Below are positions 36,331 to 43,798 of a stretch of DNA of 64,000 nt, one piece after another. The position numbers and the translations under genes are program-made. Numbering within the stretch: position 1 is the stretch's first letter; each line of letters begins with the position of its first letter. The notes under the pieces were generated by a model, which worked only from the letters and a program-made list of their open reading frames with translations, ran no database searches and was not told where the DNA came from. This DNA comes from Cellulomonas sp. JZ18 (GTDB lineage: Bacteria > Actinomycetota > Actinomycetes > Actinomycetales > Cellulomonadaceae), in contig NZ_CP045245.1 of NCBI RefSeq assembly GCF_009720485.1, forward strand, positions 1,612,001-1,676,000. Direction: 5' to 3'.

Positions 36331-36336
36331 TAGCGT
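36331..36336 (+). promoter_or_regulatory. -10 box of the M20 peptidase gene
   Basis: TAGCGT, eight bases before GTG 36345. It lies seven bases from the opposing -10 box, so two polymerases could not occupy both at once. Confidence 0.45.
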
Positions 36337-36344
36337 GGCGGGAC

Positions 36345-37751
36345 GTGACGCCCAGCAACGCACCCACCGGTACCCCGTCCCCGCTGCCCGCCGACCGCGT
36401 GGCCGCCCTGCGCGCGCGGACCGCCGACCTCTTCGCCGACGTGCGCGCCGACCTCGAGGCGCTCGTCCGCATCCCCAGCGTCTCCAACGCCGAGTTCGAC
36501 CAGGCGCACGTCGAGGCGTCGGCGTCGGCCGTCGCAGAGCTCCTGCGCGGCGCGGGCCTGCCCGAGGTCCAGGTGCTGCGCGTCGCCCGCGCGGACGGGT
36601 CGCCCGGCGCCCCGGCCGTCGTGGCGCGCCGCCCCGCGCCCGCCGGCGCCCCGACCGTCCTGCTCTACGCCCACCACGACGTCCAGCCGCCCGGCGACGC
36701 CGACGAGTGGCAGACGCCGCCGTTCGAGCCGACCCAGCGCGGCGAGCGCCTGTTCGGGCGGGGTGCGGCGGACGACAAGGCGGGCGTGATGGCGCACGTC
36801 GGCGCGCTGCGCGTGCTCGCGGACGAGCTCGCCGTGGGCGTCACCGTCTTCGTCGAGGGGGAGGAGGAGGTGGGGTCGCCGACGTTCGTCGACTTCCTGC
36901 GCACGCACCGCGAGCTGCTGGCCGCCGACGTGATCGTCGTCGCCGACTCGAGCAACTGGAAGGTCGGGGTCCCGGCGCTGACGACGTCGCTGCGCGGCCT
37001 CGCCGACCTCGTGGTCGAGGTCGCGGTGCTCGACCACGCGGTGCACTCCGGCATGTTCGGCGGGCCCGTGCTCGACGCGCCGACGCTGCTCGCGCGCCTG
37101 CTCGCCACGCTGCACGACGAGCACGGCGACGTGGCGGTCGAGGGCCTCGTGCGGGCCGACGACCCCACCGTCGACATGGACGAGGACGCCCTGCGCGCCG
37201 ACGCCGGTGTGCTGCCGGGGGTGCGCCTGGCCGGGACGGGCCCCCTCACCGCCCGCCTGTGGACGCGGCCGGCGATCGGCGTCATCGGTATCGACGCACC
37301 GCGGGTCGCGAGCGCCTCGAACACGATCACGCCGCGCGCGTCCGCGAAGCTCTCCGTGCGGCTGGCGCCCGGTCAGGACCCGGCCGCCGCGCTCGCCGCG
37401 GTGAAGGACCACCTGCTCGCCCACGCGCCGTTCGGCGCGCGGGTGACCGTCCACGACGGCGAGCTCGGGCGCCCGTTCCAGGCGGCCGGCGACTCCACGG
37501 CGGCGCGCACCGCGCGGTGGGCGCTGGGGGAGGCGTGGGGGACGCCGTCGGTCGACGTCGGCGTCGGCGGCTCGATCCCGTTCATCAGCGACCTGCTCGA
37601 CGTCTACCCCGACGCCGCGATCCTGGTCACGGGCGTCGAGGACCCCGACTCGCGCGCGCACGGTGCGAACGAGTCGGTGCACCTCGGGGAGCTCGAGCAC
37701 GTCGTGCTCGCCGAGGCGCTGCTGCTCGCGGCGCTCGCACCGCGCGCCTGA
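36345..37751 (+). CDS. M20-family dipeptidase
   Basis: A zinc-dependent peptidase of 468 residues. Metal-binding and catalytic motifs in order are VLLYAHHDVQPPGD, RGAADDKAGVMAHV, VEGEEEVGSPT with the catalytic Glu pair, and IVVADSSNWKVGVPALTTSLRG. The dimerisation lid and SIPFISDLLDVYPDAAILVTGV follow. The C-terminal metal histidine lies in RAHGANESVHLGELEHV. These match the dipeptidase branch (PM20D/CPG2-like) that removes residues from short peptides. It is cytosolic with no signal peptide and starts with GTG. An imperfect 20-bp duplication across the stop codon (CCTGAC at 37747 and 37767) provides a second stop. Confidence 0.92.
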   Translation: MTPSNAPTGTPSPLPADRVAALRARTADLFADVRADLEALVRIPSVSNAEFDQAHVEASASAVAELLRGAGLPEVQVLRVARADGSPGAPAVVARRPAPAGAPTVLLYAHHDVQPPGDADEWQTPPFEPTQRGERLFGRGAADDKAGVMAHVGALRVLADELAVGVTVFVEGEEEVGSPTFVDFLRTHRELLAADVIVVADSSNWKVGVPALTTSLRGLADLVVEVAVLDHAVHSGMFGGPVLDAPTLLARLLATLHDEHGDVAVEGLVRADDPTVDMDEDALRADAGVLPGVRLAGTGPLTARLWTRPAIGVIGIDAPRVASASNTITPRASAKLSVRLAPGQDPAAALAAVKDHLLAHAPFGARVTVHDGELGRPFQAAGDSTAARTARWALGEAWGTPSVDVGVGGSIPFISDLLDVYPDAAILVTGVEDPDSRAHGANESVHLGELEHVVLAEALLLAALAPRA

Positions 37752-37778
37752 CCCTCGCACCGGACGCCTGACGCCCGG

Positions 37779-37818
37779 GCCGTCCCCGCCGCGCCGGACC
37801 GGAGCCGGCGGGGACGGC
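37779..37818. terminator. Hairpin between the M20 and thioesterase genes
   Basis: A 13-bp stem, 37779-37791 with 37806-37818, and a 14-base loop lie between convergent genes. Confidence 0.7.
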
Positions 37819-37834
37819 GCACCGCGACCGCACG

Positions 37835-38362
37835 TCAGCGGTGCGCCACGTCCACGGCACGCGCCCACGCCGTCACGTCGGAGGGCAGCTGCGGGCTCTC
37901 GCCCTGCGCCGCGTCGAGCAGCGTCACGACGTCCCGCGCAGGGACGCGCGTGCCGTCCCGCGCCAGGAACCGACCGGCCACCCAACCACGGGCCACGTGG
38001 TCCTCGCCGCGCGTGAAGACCTGCTCGAGGTACACCACCCGCTCGTCCCAGCCGAGCACCCGCGTCGTGATCGCGAATCGCTGCCGCCAGGTCAGCGACC
38101 GGCGGTACTTCACGGTCGAGGCGGCCACCACGGGGTACCAGCCGCGCGACGCGAGCAGCCCGAACGCCCCCAGGTCGGCGAGGTAGTTCGTCCGCGCCAC
38201 GTCCATCATCTGCAGGTAGACGCCGTTGTTGACGTGCCGGTAGAGGTCGAGGTCGCCCAGGCGCACGCGCAGGTGCGTCACGGACGGCTCGAGCACGTGC
38301 CGGCCGGGCACGGGCCGGCGGGGGCGCGCGACGGCGAGCGCGAGCTGCAGCGTGCGGGTCAC
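37835..38362 (-). CDS. Acyl-CoA thioesterase, 4HBT fold
   Basis: A 175-residue hot-dog-fold protein. VRLGDLDLYRHVNNGVYLQMMDVARTNYL is the 4-hydroxybenzoyl-CoA thioesterase signature, with the catalytic Asp region and the H-V-N-N loop. STVKYRRSLTWRQRFAITTRVLGWDERVVYLEQVF follows. It probably hydrolyses fatty acyl-CoA; chain length cannot be told. The N-terminus is basic, without a signal peptide. GTG 38362 lies six bases after TACCGT. It is on the same strand as the DJ-1 gene upstream (70-bp gap) but has its own promoter box. Confidence 0.87.
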   Translation of the reverse strand: MTRTLQLALAVARPRRPVPGRHVLEPSVTHLRVRLGDLDLYRHVNNGVYLQMMDVARTNYLADLGAFGLLASRGWYPVVAASTVKYRRSLTWRQRFAITTRVLGWDERVVYLEQVFTRGEDHVARGWVAGRFLARDGTRVPARDVVTLLDAAQGESPQLPSDVTAWARAVDVAHR

Positions 38363-38368
38363 GGTGCG

Positions 38369-38374
38369 ACGGTA
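38369..38374 (-). promoter_or_regulatory. -10 box of the thioesterase gene
   Basis: TACCGT on the minus strand, six bases before GTG 38362. Confidence 0.5.
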
Positions 38375-38432
38375 CCGGCCGGGCGCTGCGGCCGAGCGGG
38401 GGCCGACCCGGCGCGGCGGCCGGCCGGCGGGC

Positions 38433-39032
38433 TCAGACCGGGGGAGCGGGGTCGTACTGGATGCCGCGCCGCACGCCGCGCGCCACGTCCGCCGACTCGA
38501 GCCGCGCGACCAGGTGCAGCGCCATGTCGATCCCCGCGGACACCCCGGCCGACGTCACGACGTCGCCGTCGTCGACGAAGCGCGCCTCGGTGTCCACGAG
38601 CACGCTGGGGTCCGCGGCCACGAGCGCGTCCAGGGACGCCCAGTGCGTCGTGGCGGGCCGTCCTGCCAGCACGCCGGCGGCCGCGTACACGAGCGCGCCC
38701 GTGCACACGCTCGCCAGCAGCGGCGTCGTCGCCCGCATGCCCCGGACCCACGCGAGGTGCTGCTCGTCGGTCATGAGCGTGCGCGTGCCGGGGCCGCCGG
38801 GGTGGACCAGCACGTGCAGCGCGCCGACGTCCTGCGCGCTCGTGCCCGGGACGATGCTCATCCCCTTCGCGCAGCGCACGCCGCCGCCGTCGGGCGAGAA
38901 CGTGACCACCTCCGGCCGCAGGGCGCTGTGCGCCGCCCACGCCGCGAGGACCTCCCACGGCCCGACGACGTCCAGCTCCTCGGCCCCGTCGAAGACCAGG
39001 ACGCCGACGCGCAGCGGCCTCTGCGTGCTCAT
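38433..39032 (-). CDS. DJ-1/PfpI (ThiJ) family protein
   Basis: A 199-residue class I glutamine amidotransferase-like protein. VGVLVFDGAEELDVVGPWEVL contains the conserved acidic residue. LHVLVHPGGPGTR leads to the nucleophile elbow LASVCTGALVYAAAGVLAGRPATTHW, with Cys110 and the downstream His. It is closest in motif order to isonitrile hydratase (InhA) and the amidase domains of GlxA-type regulators, but it has no AraC helix-turn-helix. Hydratase, glyoxalase or amidase activity are all possible. GGAGAGG precedes the ATG. It lies 49 bases downstream of nadA on the same strand and may share its transcript. Confidence 0.85.
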   Translation of the reverse strand: MSTQRPLRVGVLVFDGAEELDVVGPWEVLAAWAAHSALRPEVVTFSPDGGGVRCAKGMSIVPGTSAQDVGALHVLVHPGGPGTRTLMTDEQHLAWVRGMRATTPLLASVCTGALVYAAAGVLAGRPATTHWASLDALVAADPSVLVDTEARFVDDGDVVTSAGVSAGIDMALHLVARLESADVARGVRRGIQYDPAPPV

Positions 39033-39081
39033 GCGCCTCTCCGTCCTCCCGCTCGCCCGGCGGTCCCGCCGGGCGCCGACG

Positions 39082-40287
39082 TCAGTGGCCCGGCAGGGCC
39101 AGCATCTGGTCGAGCGCGACGCGTGCCCAGTGCGCGTCGTCGGCGTCGACGACGATGCGGTTCGGCACCCGACCCGCGACGAGCTCCTCGAGCGACCACA
39201 CCAGGTGCGGCAGGTCGATCCGGTTCATGGTGGAGCAGAAGCACACCGTCGAGTCGAGGTAGTGCACCGACAGCTCGGGGTGCGCCTGCGCGAGGCGGCG
39301 CACCAGGTTGAGCTCCGTGCCGATCGCCCACGACGAGCCGGGCGCGGCGGCGTCGAGGCCCTTGATGATGTACTCCGTCGAGCCCACCATGTCGGCGGCC
39401 GTGACGACCTCGTGCCGGCACTCCGGGTGGACCAGCACCGTGACGTCGGGCACCGCGGCCCGCACGTCCTCGACGTTGCGCGCCGAGAAGCGCCCGTGCA
39501 CCGAGCAGTGCCCCCGCCACAGGATCATGCGCGCGTCACGCAGCTGCTGCGCCGTCAGGCCGCCGCCCGGCTTGCGCGGGTCGTAGACGACGCAGTCGTC
39601 CAGCGAGAGCCCCAGCTGCAGGACGGCGGTGTTGCGTCCCAGGTGCTGGTCGGGCATGAACAGCACCTTGCCGCGGCCGGCGACGCCCCCGACCCGCTCG
39701 AACGCCCAGCGCAGGGCCACGTGCGCGTTCGACGACGTGCACACCGTCCCGCCGTGCCGACCCGTGAACGCCTTGATGGCGGCCGTCGAGTTCATGTACG
39801 TCACCGGCACCGTGTCGTCCGCGACACCGGCGTCGACCAGCACGTCCCACGCGTCCTCGACCTGGTCGATCGCGGCCATGTCGGCCATGGAGCAGCCCGC
39901 GGCGAGGTCCGGCAGGACGACCTGCTGGGAGTCGGCGGTGAGGATGTCGGCGGACTCGGCCATGAAGTGCACGCCGCAGAAGACGACGAACTCGGCGTCG
40001 GGACGCGCCGCCGCCTCCCGCGCGAGCTTGAACGAGTCACCCGTGACGTCCGCGAACGCGATGACCTCGTCGCGCTGGTAGTGGTGGCCGAGCACGAACG
40101 CCCGCTCGCCGAGCGCGGCACGCGCGACGCGGGCCCGCTCCACGAGGGTCGGGTCGCTCGGGTCCGGCAGCGCGCCCGCGCACTCGACGCCCCGCTCCGA
40201 GGCGAGGTCGGCGCCTCGTCCCAGCAGCAGCAGCGCGGACGGAGCAGGCTCGGCGAACGTCCCGGTCGTGGGCAGGGTGAGGCTCAC
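39082..40287 (-). CDS. nadA: Quinolinate synthase
   Basis: A 4Fe-4S enzyme that condenses iminoaspartate with dihydroxyacetone phosphate in NAD synthesis. The 401-residue protein shows AFVLGHHYQRDEVIAFADVTGDSFKLA, VVFCGVHFMAESADIL (first cluster Cys), AGCSMADM, YMNSTAAIKAFTGRHGGTVCTSSNA (second), VLVHPECRHEVV, and a C-terminal CFCSTMNRIDLPHLVW (third). All cluster ligands are present. Start choice is uncertain: GTG 40287 gives a normal N-terminus and GTG 40305 is in frame upstream. nadB and nadC, which often accompany nadA, are not in the window. It is divergent from the glycerate kinase gene. Confidence 0.95.
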   Translation of the reverse strand: MSLTLPTTGTFAEPAPSALLLLGRGADLASERGVECAGALPDPSDPTLVERARVARAALGERAFVLGHHYQRDEVIAFADVTGDSFKLAREAAARPDAEFVVFCGVHFMAESADILTADSQQVVLPDLAAGCSMADMAAIDQVEDAWDVLVDAGVADDTVPVTYMNSTAAIKAFTGRHGGTVCTSSNAHVALRWAFERVGGVAGRGKVLFMPDQHLGRNTAVLQLGLSLDDCVVYDPRKPGGGLTAQQLRDARMILWRGHCSVHGRFSARNVEDVRAAVPDVTVLVHPECRHEVVTAADMVGSTEYIIKGLDAAAPGSSWAIGTELNLVRRLAQAHPELSVHYLDSTVCFCSTMNRIDLPHLVWSLEELVAGRVPNRIVVDADDAHWARVALDQMLALPGH

Positions 40288-40431
40288 GGCGCGATGATCC
40301 CACACGCGTCACGCCCGGGCGCAGGGCCGTCCGTCCCGTCCGGACGCGGGCGCTGCGCGGGCCTCGCCCGGGTCCTCGGCGCGTGTGCGTCGACGTGACC
40401 GGGCGGCCCCCGGCCGTGCCACCATCGCCCG

Positions 40432-41655
40432 GTGCGCGTGCTCCTCGCCCCCGACTGCTTCGGCACCGCCCTGACGGCGGCGCAGGCCGCGGACGCCCTC
40501 GCGGCCGGCTGGCGGGGCGGGGCCCCGCACGACGAGGTCACCACCTGCCCGATGGCCGACGGGGGTCCGGGCTTCGTCGCCACGCTGCGCACGAGCCTCG
40601 GGGGCGACGTCGACGCGGTCACGGTCACCGGTCCGCTCGGCGACCGCGTGCCGGCCGCGGTGCTCCGCCTCGGCACGACGGCGTACGTGGAGTCGGCCCA
40701 CGCGCTCGGGCTCGACCTGGTGCCGCCCGCGCGGCGCGACCCGACGCGCACGACGAGCGCCGGCGCGGGCGTCCTGCTCGCGGCCGCCCTCGCCGGCGGG
40801 GCGCGGCGGGTCGTCGTGGGCCTGGGCGGCTCGGCCACCAACGACGCCGGTGCCGGTCTGCTGGCCGAGCTGGCGGACACGCTGCTCGGGGAGGGGGCGG
40901 TCGGCACCGCGGGGGCCGTCCTGCGCCGCGGCGGGGGTGCGCTGCACGACGTGCGCGAGCAGGACCTGCGGTGGCTGCCCGCGCTGCGCGACGCCCTGCG
41001 GGACGTCGACCTGGTCGCCGCCGTCGACGTCGACGTCCCGCTGCTCGGTCTGCAGGGGGCGTCCGCCGGGTTCGCACCGCAGAAGGGGGCGACGCCCGAG
41101 CAGGCGCAGGACCTCGAACGGGCCCTCGGGGTCTTCGCGCACGCGGCGGCGGCAGCGCTCGGACCGGACCCGGTCCGCCGCGACCTGCTCGCACCGCCGG
41201 CGGCACGGCCTGGCGCACGGCCGGGCGCACGGTCGGGCGCCTCGCGCTGGACGGCTCTGCCGGGGGCGGGGGCCGCGGGCGGGGTGGGGTTCGCGCTCGC
41301 GCTGCTCGGCGGCCGCCTCGTCCCCGGCGCCTCCCTCGTCGCGGACGCGCTCGGGCTGCCGGACCGGATCGCCGCCCACGACCTGGTGGTCACCGGGGAG
41401 GGGCGCACGGACTGGCAGTCGCTGCACGGCAAGGTCGTGGCCGAGGTCGCCGCGCGGGCCCTCCCGCTCGCCGTGCCGACCGTGGTGGTCGCCGGCGAGG
41501 TGCTGGTCGGCCGGCGCGAGCTGTCCGCGGCGGGCGTCGCGGCGGCGTACGCGGTGGCCGACGGCGCCGAGCAGGTGGCGGCCGCGCTGGCCGACCCGGC
41601 CGGCACGCTGGCTGCCCGGGCCGCCCGGGTCGCCCGGACGTGGTCGCCGGCCTGA
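40432..41655 (+). CDS. Glycerate kinase (GarK/GlxK family)
   Basis: Phosphorylates glycerate, linking it to 2- or 3-phosphoglycerate. The 407-residue protein starts VRVLLAPDCFGTALTAAQAADALAAGW. It carries MADGGPGFVATL, VESAHALGLDL, RVVVGLGGSATNDAGAGLLAEL, QGASAGFAPQKGAT, PGAGAAGGVGFALALLGG and DLVVTGEGRTDWQSLHGKVV. These are the family's substrate and nucleotide motifs and all are intact. A short P-G-A-R-P-G-A-R-S repeat interrupts the middle. GTG 40432 follows directly from divergent DNA shared with nadA, and no Shine-Dalgarno sequence is seen. The M. tuberculosis neighbour Rv2205c is the likely orthologue, from memory. Confidence 0.92.
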   Translation: MRVLLAPDCFGTALTAAQAADALAAGWRGGAPHDEVTTCPMADGGPGFVATLRTSLGGDVDAVTVTGPLGDRVPAAVLRLGTTAYVESAHALGLDLVPPARRDPTRTTSAGAGVLLAAALAGGARRVVVGLGGSATNDAGAGLLAELADTLLGEGAVGTAGAVLRRGGGALHDVREQDLRWLPALRDALRDVDLVAAVDVDVPLLGLQGASAGFAPQKGATPEQAQDLERALGVFAHAAAAALGPDPVRRDLLAPPAARPGARPGARSGASRWTALPGAGAAGGVGFALALLGGRLVPGASLVADALGLPDRIAAHDLVVTGEGRTDWQSLHGKVVAEVAARALPLAVPTVVVAGEVLVGRRELSAAGVAAAYAVADGAEQVAAALADPAGTLAARAARVARTWSPA

Positions 41656-41705
41656 CCGTCGGCGCGCTGCGACACAGGTCACCGCCGTGCGCGGTGCGGC
41701 GGGCG

Positions 41706-41711
41706 TACGCT
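41706..41711 (+). promoter_or_regulatory. Possible -10 box of erpA
   Basis: TACGCT, 71 bases before the erpA ATG. It would give a leader of about 65 bases; no clear -35 element is seen. Confidence 0.35.
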
Positions 41712-41782
41712 GGGCGGGAACAACGGCCCGGTCGGCGGTGTTGCGACCGTCGAGGACCGTCTCTGGCTGAACCGGGAGTGAC

Positions 41783-42133
41783 ATGAGCGAGACCACGCAG
41801 ACCGCGACCCACGGCGTCCAACTCACGGACGTGGCGGCCGACAAGGTGCGCGCCCTGCTCGAGCAGGAGGGTCGTGACGACCTGCGCCTGCGCGTGGCGG
41901 TGCAGCCCGGCGGGTGCTCCGGCCTGATCTACCAGCTGTACTTCGACGAGCGCCTGCTCGACGGCGACGCGACGCGCGACTTCGACGGCGTCGAGGTCGT
42001 GGTCGACCGCATGAGCGTGCCGTACCTCGAGGGCGCCACGATCGACTTCGCGGACACGATCGAGAAGCAGGGCTTCACGATCGACAACCCGAACGCGGGC
42101 AGCTCCTGCGCCTGCGGTGGCTCGTTCGCCTGA
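41783..42133 (+). CDS. erpA: Iron-sulfur cluster insertion protein, HesB/IscA (ErpA) type
   Basis: An A-type carrier that delivers Fe-S clusters to apo-proteins. The 116-residue protein has the three ligand cysteines: Cys45 in VQPGGCSGLIY, and Cys109 and Cys111 in the C-terminal SSCACGGSFA. Its domain shows LTDVAADKVRALLEQEG and FDGVEVVVDRMSVPYLEGATIDF. Likely clients in this window include LipA, NadA and the Rieske protein. GGGAG lies five bases before the ATG. A very strong hairpin ends the gene. It corresponds to Rv2204c in M. tuberculosis, from memory. Confidence 0.93.
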   Translation: MSETTQTATHGVQLTDVAADKVRALLEQEGRDDLRLRVAVQPGGCSGLIYQLYFDERLLDGDATRDFDGVEVVVDRMSVPYLEGATIDFADTIEKQGFTIDNPNAGSSCACGGSFA

Positions 42134-42150
42134 GCCCCTGCGCCCTGCCC

Positions 42151-42187
42151 CACGGGCCCGCGACCGGACACCGGTCGCGGGCCCGTG
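42151..42187. terminator. Perfect 17-bp hairpin between erpA and tusA
   Basis: CACGGGCCCGCGACCGG (42151-42167) pairs with its exact complement at 42171-42187 across a three-base loop. It is convergent and so probably bidirectional. Confidence 0.8.
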
Positions 42188-42214
42188 CGCGTGCGGGGCG
42201 TCCGCCGGCCGGCC

Positions 42215-42457
42215 TCAGCCGGTCAGGCGGACCGTGACGACGACGAGGTCGCCGGTGCCCTCGCACGTCACGAGCTCGTGACCGCGCATGCGCGCCCAGG
42301 CGGGCAGGTCGACGGCCGCGGCCGGGTCGGTGGCGGTCACGCGCAGCAGCGCGCCGGCGGGCAGCGTGCGCGCTGCGGCCGCGGCGCGCAGCACCGGCGC
42401 GGGGCAGCGGAGCCCCCGCGCGTCGACCTCGGCGGCGTCGCCGCCCGGCCCGCTCAC
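42215..42457 (-). CDS. TusA-family sulfurtransferase
   Basis: An 80-residue sulfur-carrier protein. VDARGLRCPAPVLRAAAAARTLP contains the C-P-x-P motif whose cysteine carries persulfide sulfur. VTATDPAAAVDLPAWARMRGHELV and VVVTVRLTG complete the fold. TusA proteins receive sulfur from cysteine desulfurases and pass it to tRNA thiolation or cofactor synthesis. Its GTG overlaps the stop of the cysteine desulfurase-like gene (GTGA, 42454-42457), so the two are made together. Because that partner lacks PLP-binding residues, the sulfur source is unclear. Confidence 0.88.
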   Translation of the reverse strand: MSGPGGDAAEVDARGLRCPAPVLRAAAAARTLPAGALLRVTATDPAAAVDLPAWARMRGHELVTCEGTGDLVVVTVRLTG

Positions 42458-43608
42458 AGCCCGACCGCGCCGGCGGCGGCCCGGACCTGCGCGACGACAC
42501 CGGGGAGCGCGTCGCAGAGGCGGTGCACGTCCTGCTCGCGCACGTCGACCGGCAGCGAGAGGCGCACGTTGCCGTGCGTGAGCGCACCCATCGCCGCCAG
42601 CACGTGGCTGGGCTCCAGCGCCCCCGACGTGCACGCCGATCCCGAGCCGACCCCCAGGCCGAGCCGGTCGAGCTGCGTCACGAGCGCCTCGCCGTCGACG
42701 TAGAGGCACGAGAACGTCGCGACGTGGGGGAGCCGCGCCTCGGGGTCGCCGACGACGTCGACGTCGGGCACCTCGGCGGCCACCCGCGCCCGCACGACGT
42801 CGACCAGCGCGCGCCGGTGGGCGTCCGCCCGCGCGCGGTCGGCGACCGCGTCCTGCAGCGCGACGGCGGCGGCGAGGGCGAGCGGGACGGGGACGCCGCC
42901 GGGCGACCAGCGGTCCTCGTCCTCCGGCCAGTCGGGGGAGCGACGCACACCGGTGCGCGTCACGAGGACGCCGAGGGGAGGTGCGCCCCAGTCGCCGGCG
43001 TCCGCCGCCAGCAGGTCCCACGCCGCCCCGACGTCGACGTGCCCGAGACTCGCACCGGCGTCGACGAGCAGGGGGACGCCCCGCCGGCGCAGCCCGTCGT
43101 GGACCGGCCCGACGGGCTGCAGCGTGCCGACCTCGCCGTTCGCGTGCTGCAGCGCGGCGAGGGCCGTGCCCGGCCCGACGGCCGCGTCGAACGCCTCCGG
43201 GTCGACCCGTCCCGCGCGGTCGACCGGGACCGTCGTCACGGTGCCCTCACCGCGCGCGGCCACGAACGCCGCGGCGGCGTGCACGGCGGCGCGCTCGACG
43301 GCGCCGACGACGACGTCCGCACCCTGCCGGCGCCGGCCCCGCGCGACCGCGCGGACGGCCCCGTGCAGCGCCGCCGTGTGCGTCCCGAAGAGGTCCACCT
43401 CCTCGGTGCGGGCGCCGACGACACCGGCGACGGCCTCCCGCGCGCCGTCGAGGAGCATGCGGGCACGGCGTGCCTCGGCGAAGAGCCGGCGCGGGTCGGC
43501 CCAGCCCTGGTCGAGAGCCTCGAGCAGGGCCGCTCGGGCGCGAGGACGCAGGGGGGCGTGCCCGGCGACGTCCAGGACGGCGCGGGCGGCGGGCGCGGAC
43601 GCGTTCAC
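42454..43608 (-). CDS. Cysteine desulfurase-like protein lacking the PLP lysine
   Basis: A class V aminotransferase-fold protein of 384 residues. Family features kept are LFGTHTAALHGAV, LQHANGEVGTLQPV, VDAGASLGH, SPDWPEDED and the sulfur-accepting loop GSGSACTSG with Cys326. The key cofactor residues are changed. The Schiff-base lysine (HK before W-G-G-P in relatives) is Asp206 in AGDWGAPPLG, the stacking His is Arg106 (VERAAVH), and the VDAxQ glutamine is Ala186. It therefore probably cannot bind PLP in the usual way. It is coupled to tusA. GTG 43608 follows TAGCGT by seven bases; GTG 43617 is in frame upstream. A moonlighting or regulatory role is inference. Confidence 0.78.
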   Translation of the reverse strand: MNASAPAARAVLDVAGHAPLRPRARAALLEALDQGWADPRRLFAEARRARMLLDGAREAVAGVVGARTEEVDLFGTHTAALHGAVRAVARGRRRQGADVVVGAVERAAVHAAAAFVAARGEGTVTTVPVDRAGRVDPEAFDAAVGPGTALAALQHANGEVGTLQPVGPVHDGLRRRGVPLLVDAGASLGHVDVGAAWDLLAADAGDWGAPPLGVLVTRTGVRRSPDWPEDEDRWSPGGVPVPLALAAAVALQDAVADRARADAHRRALVDVVRARVAAEVPDVDVVGDPEARLPHVATFSCLYVDGEALVTQLDRLGLGVGSGSACTSGALEPSHVLAAMGALTHGNVRLSLPVDVREQDVHRLCDALPGVVAQVRAAAGAVGL

Positions 43609-43615
43609 GTCCGGC

Positions 43616-43621
43616 ACGCTA
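43616..43621 (-). promoter_or_regulatory. -10 box of the cysteine desulfurase-like gene
   Basis: TAGCGT on the minus strand, seven bases before GTG 43608. It supports this start over GTG 43617, which would overlap the box. Confidence 0.5.
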
Positions 43622-43711
43622 GTGCCGGACGCCCCCGGGGACGACGTGTGACGGTGCTGACACCGCGTCGCCAAAGGAGCGCCGCGGCACGTCACCCCGC
43701 GTGGGGCGCGC

Positions 43712-43717
43712 TAGGCT
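43712..43717 (+). promoter_or_regulatory. -10 box of ctaCDF
   Basis: TAGGCT, 81 bases before ctaC. It implies a 5' leader of about 75 bases, unlike the leaderless genes around it. Confidence 0.45.
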
Positions 43718-43798
43718 GCACGGGTCGAGGACGAAGGTCCCGCACGACCGCGCGCCGGTACGGGGCGTGGTCGGCAGGGACGCGAGTGGAAGGCCCCC

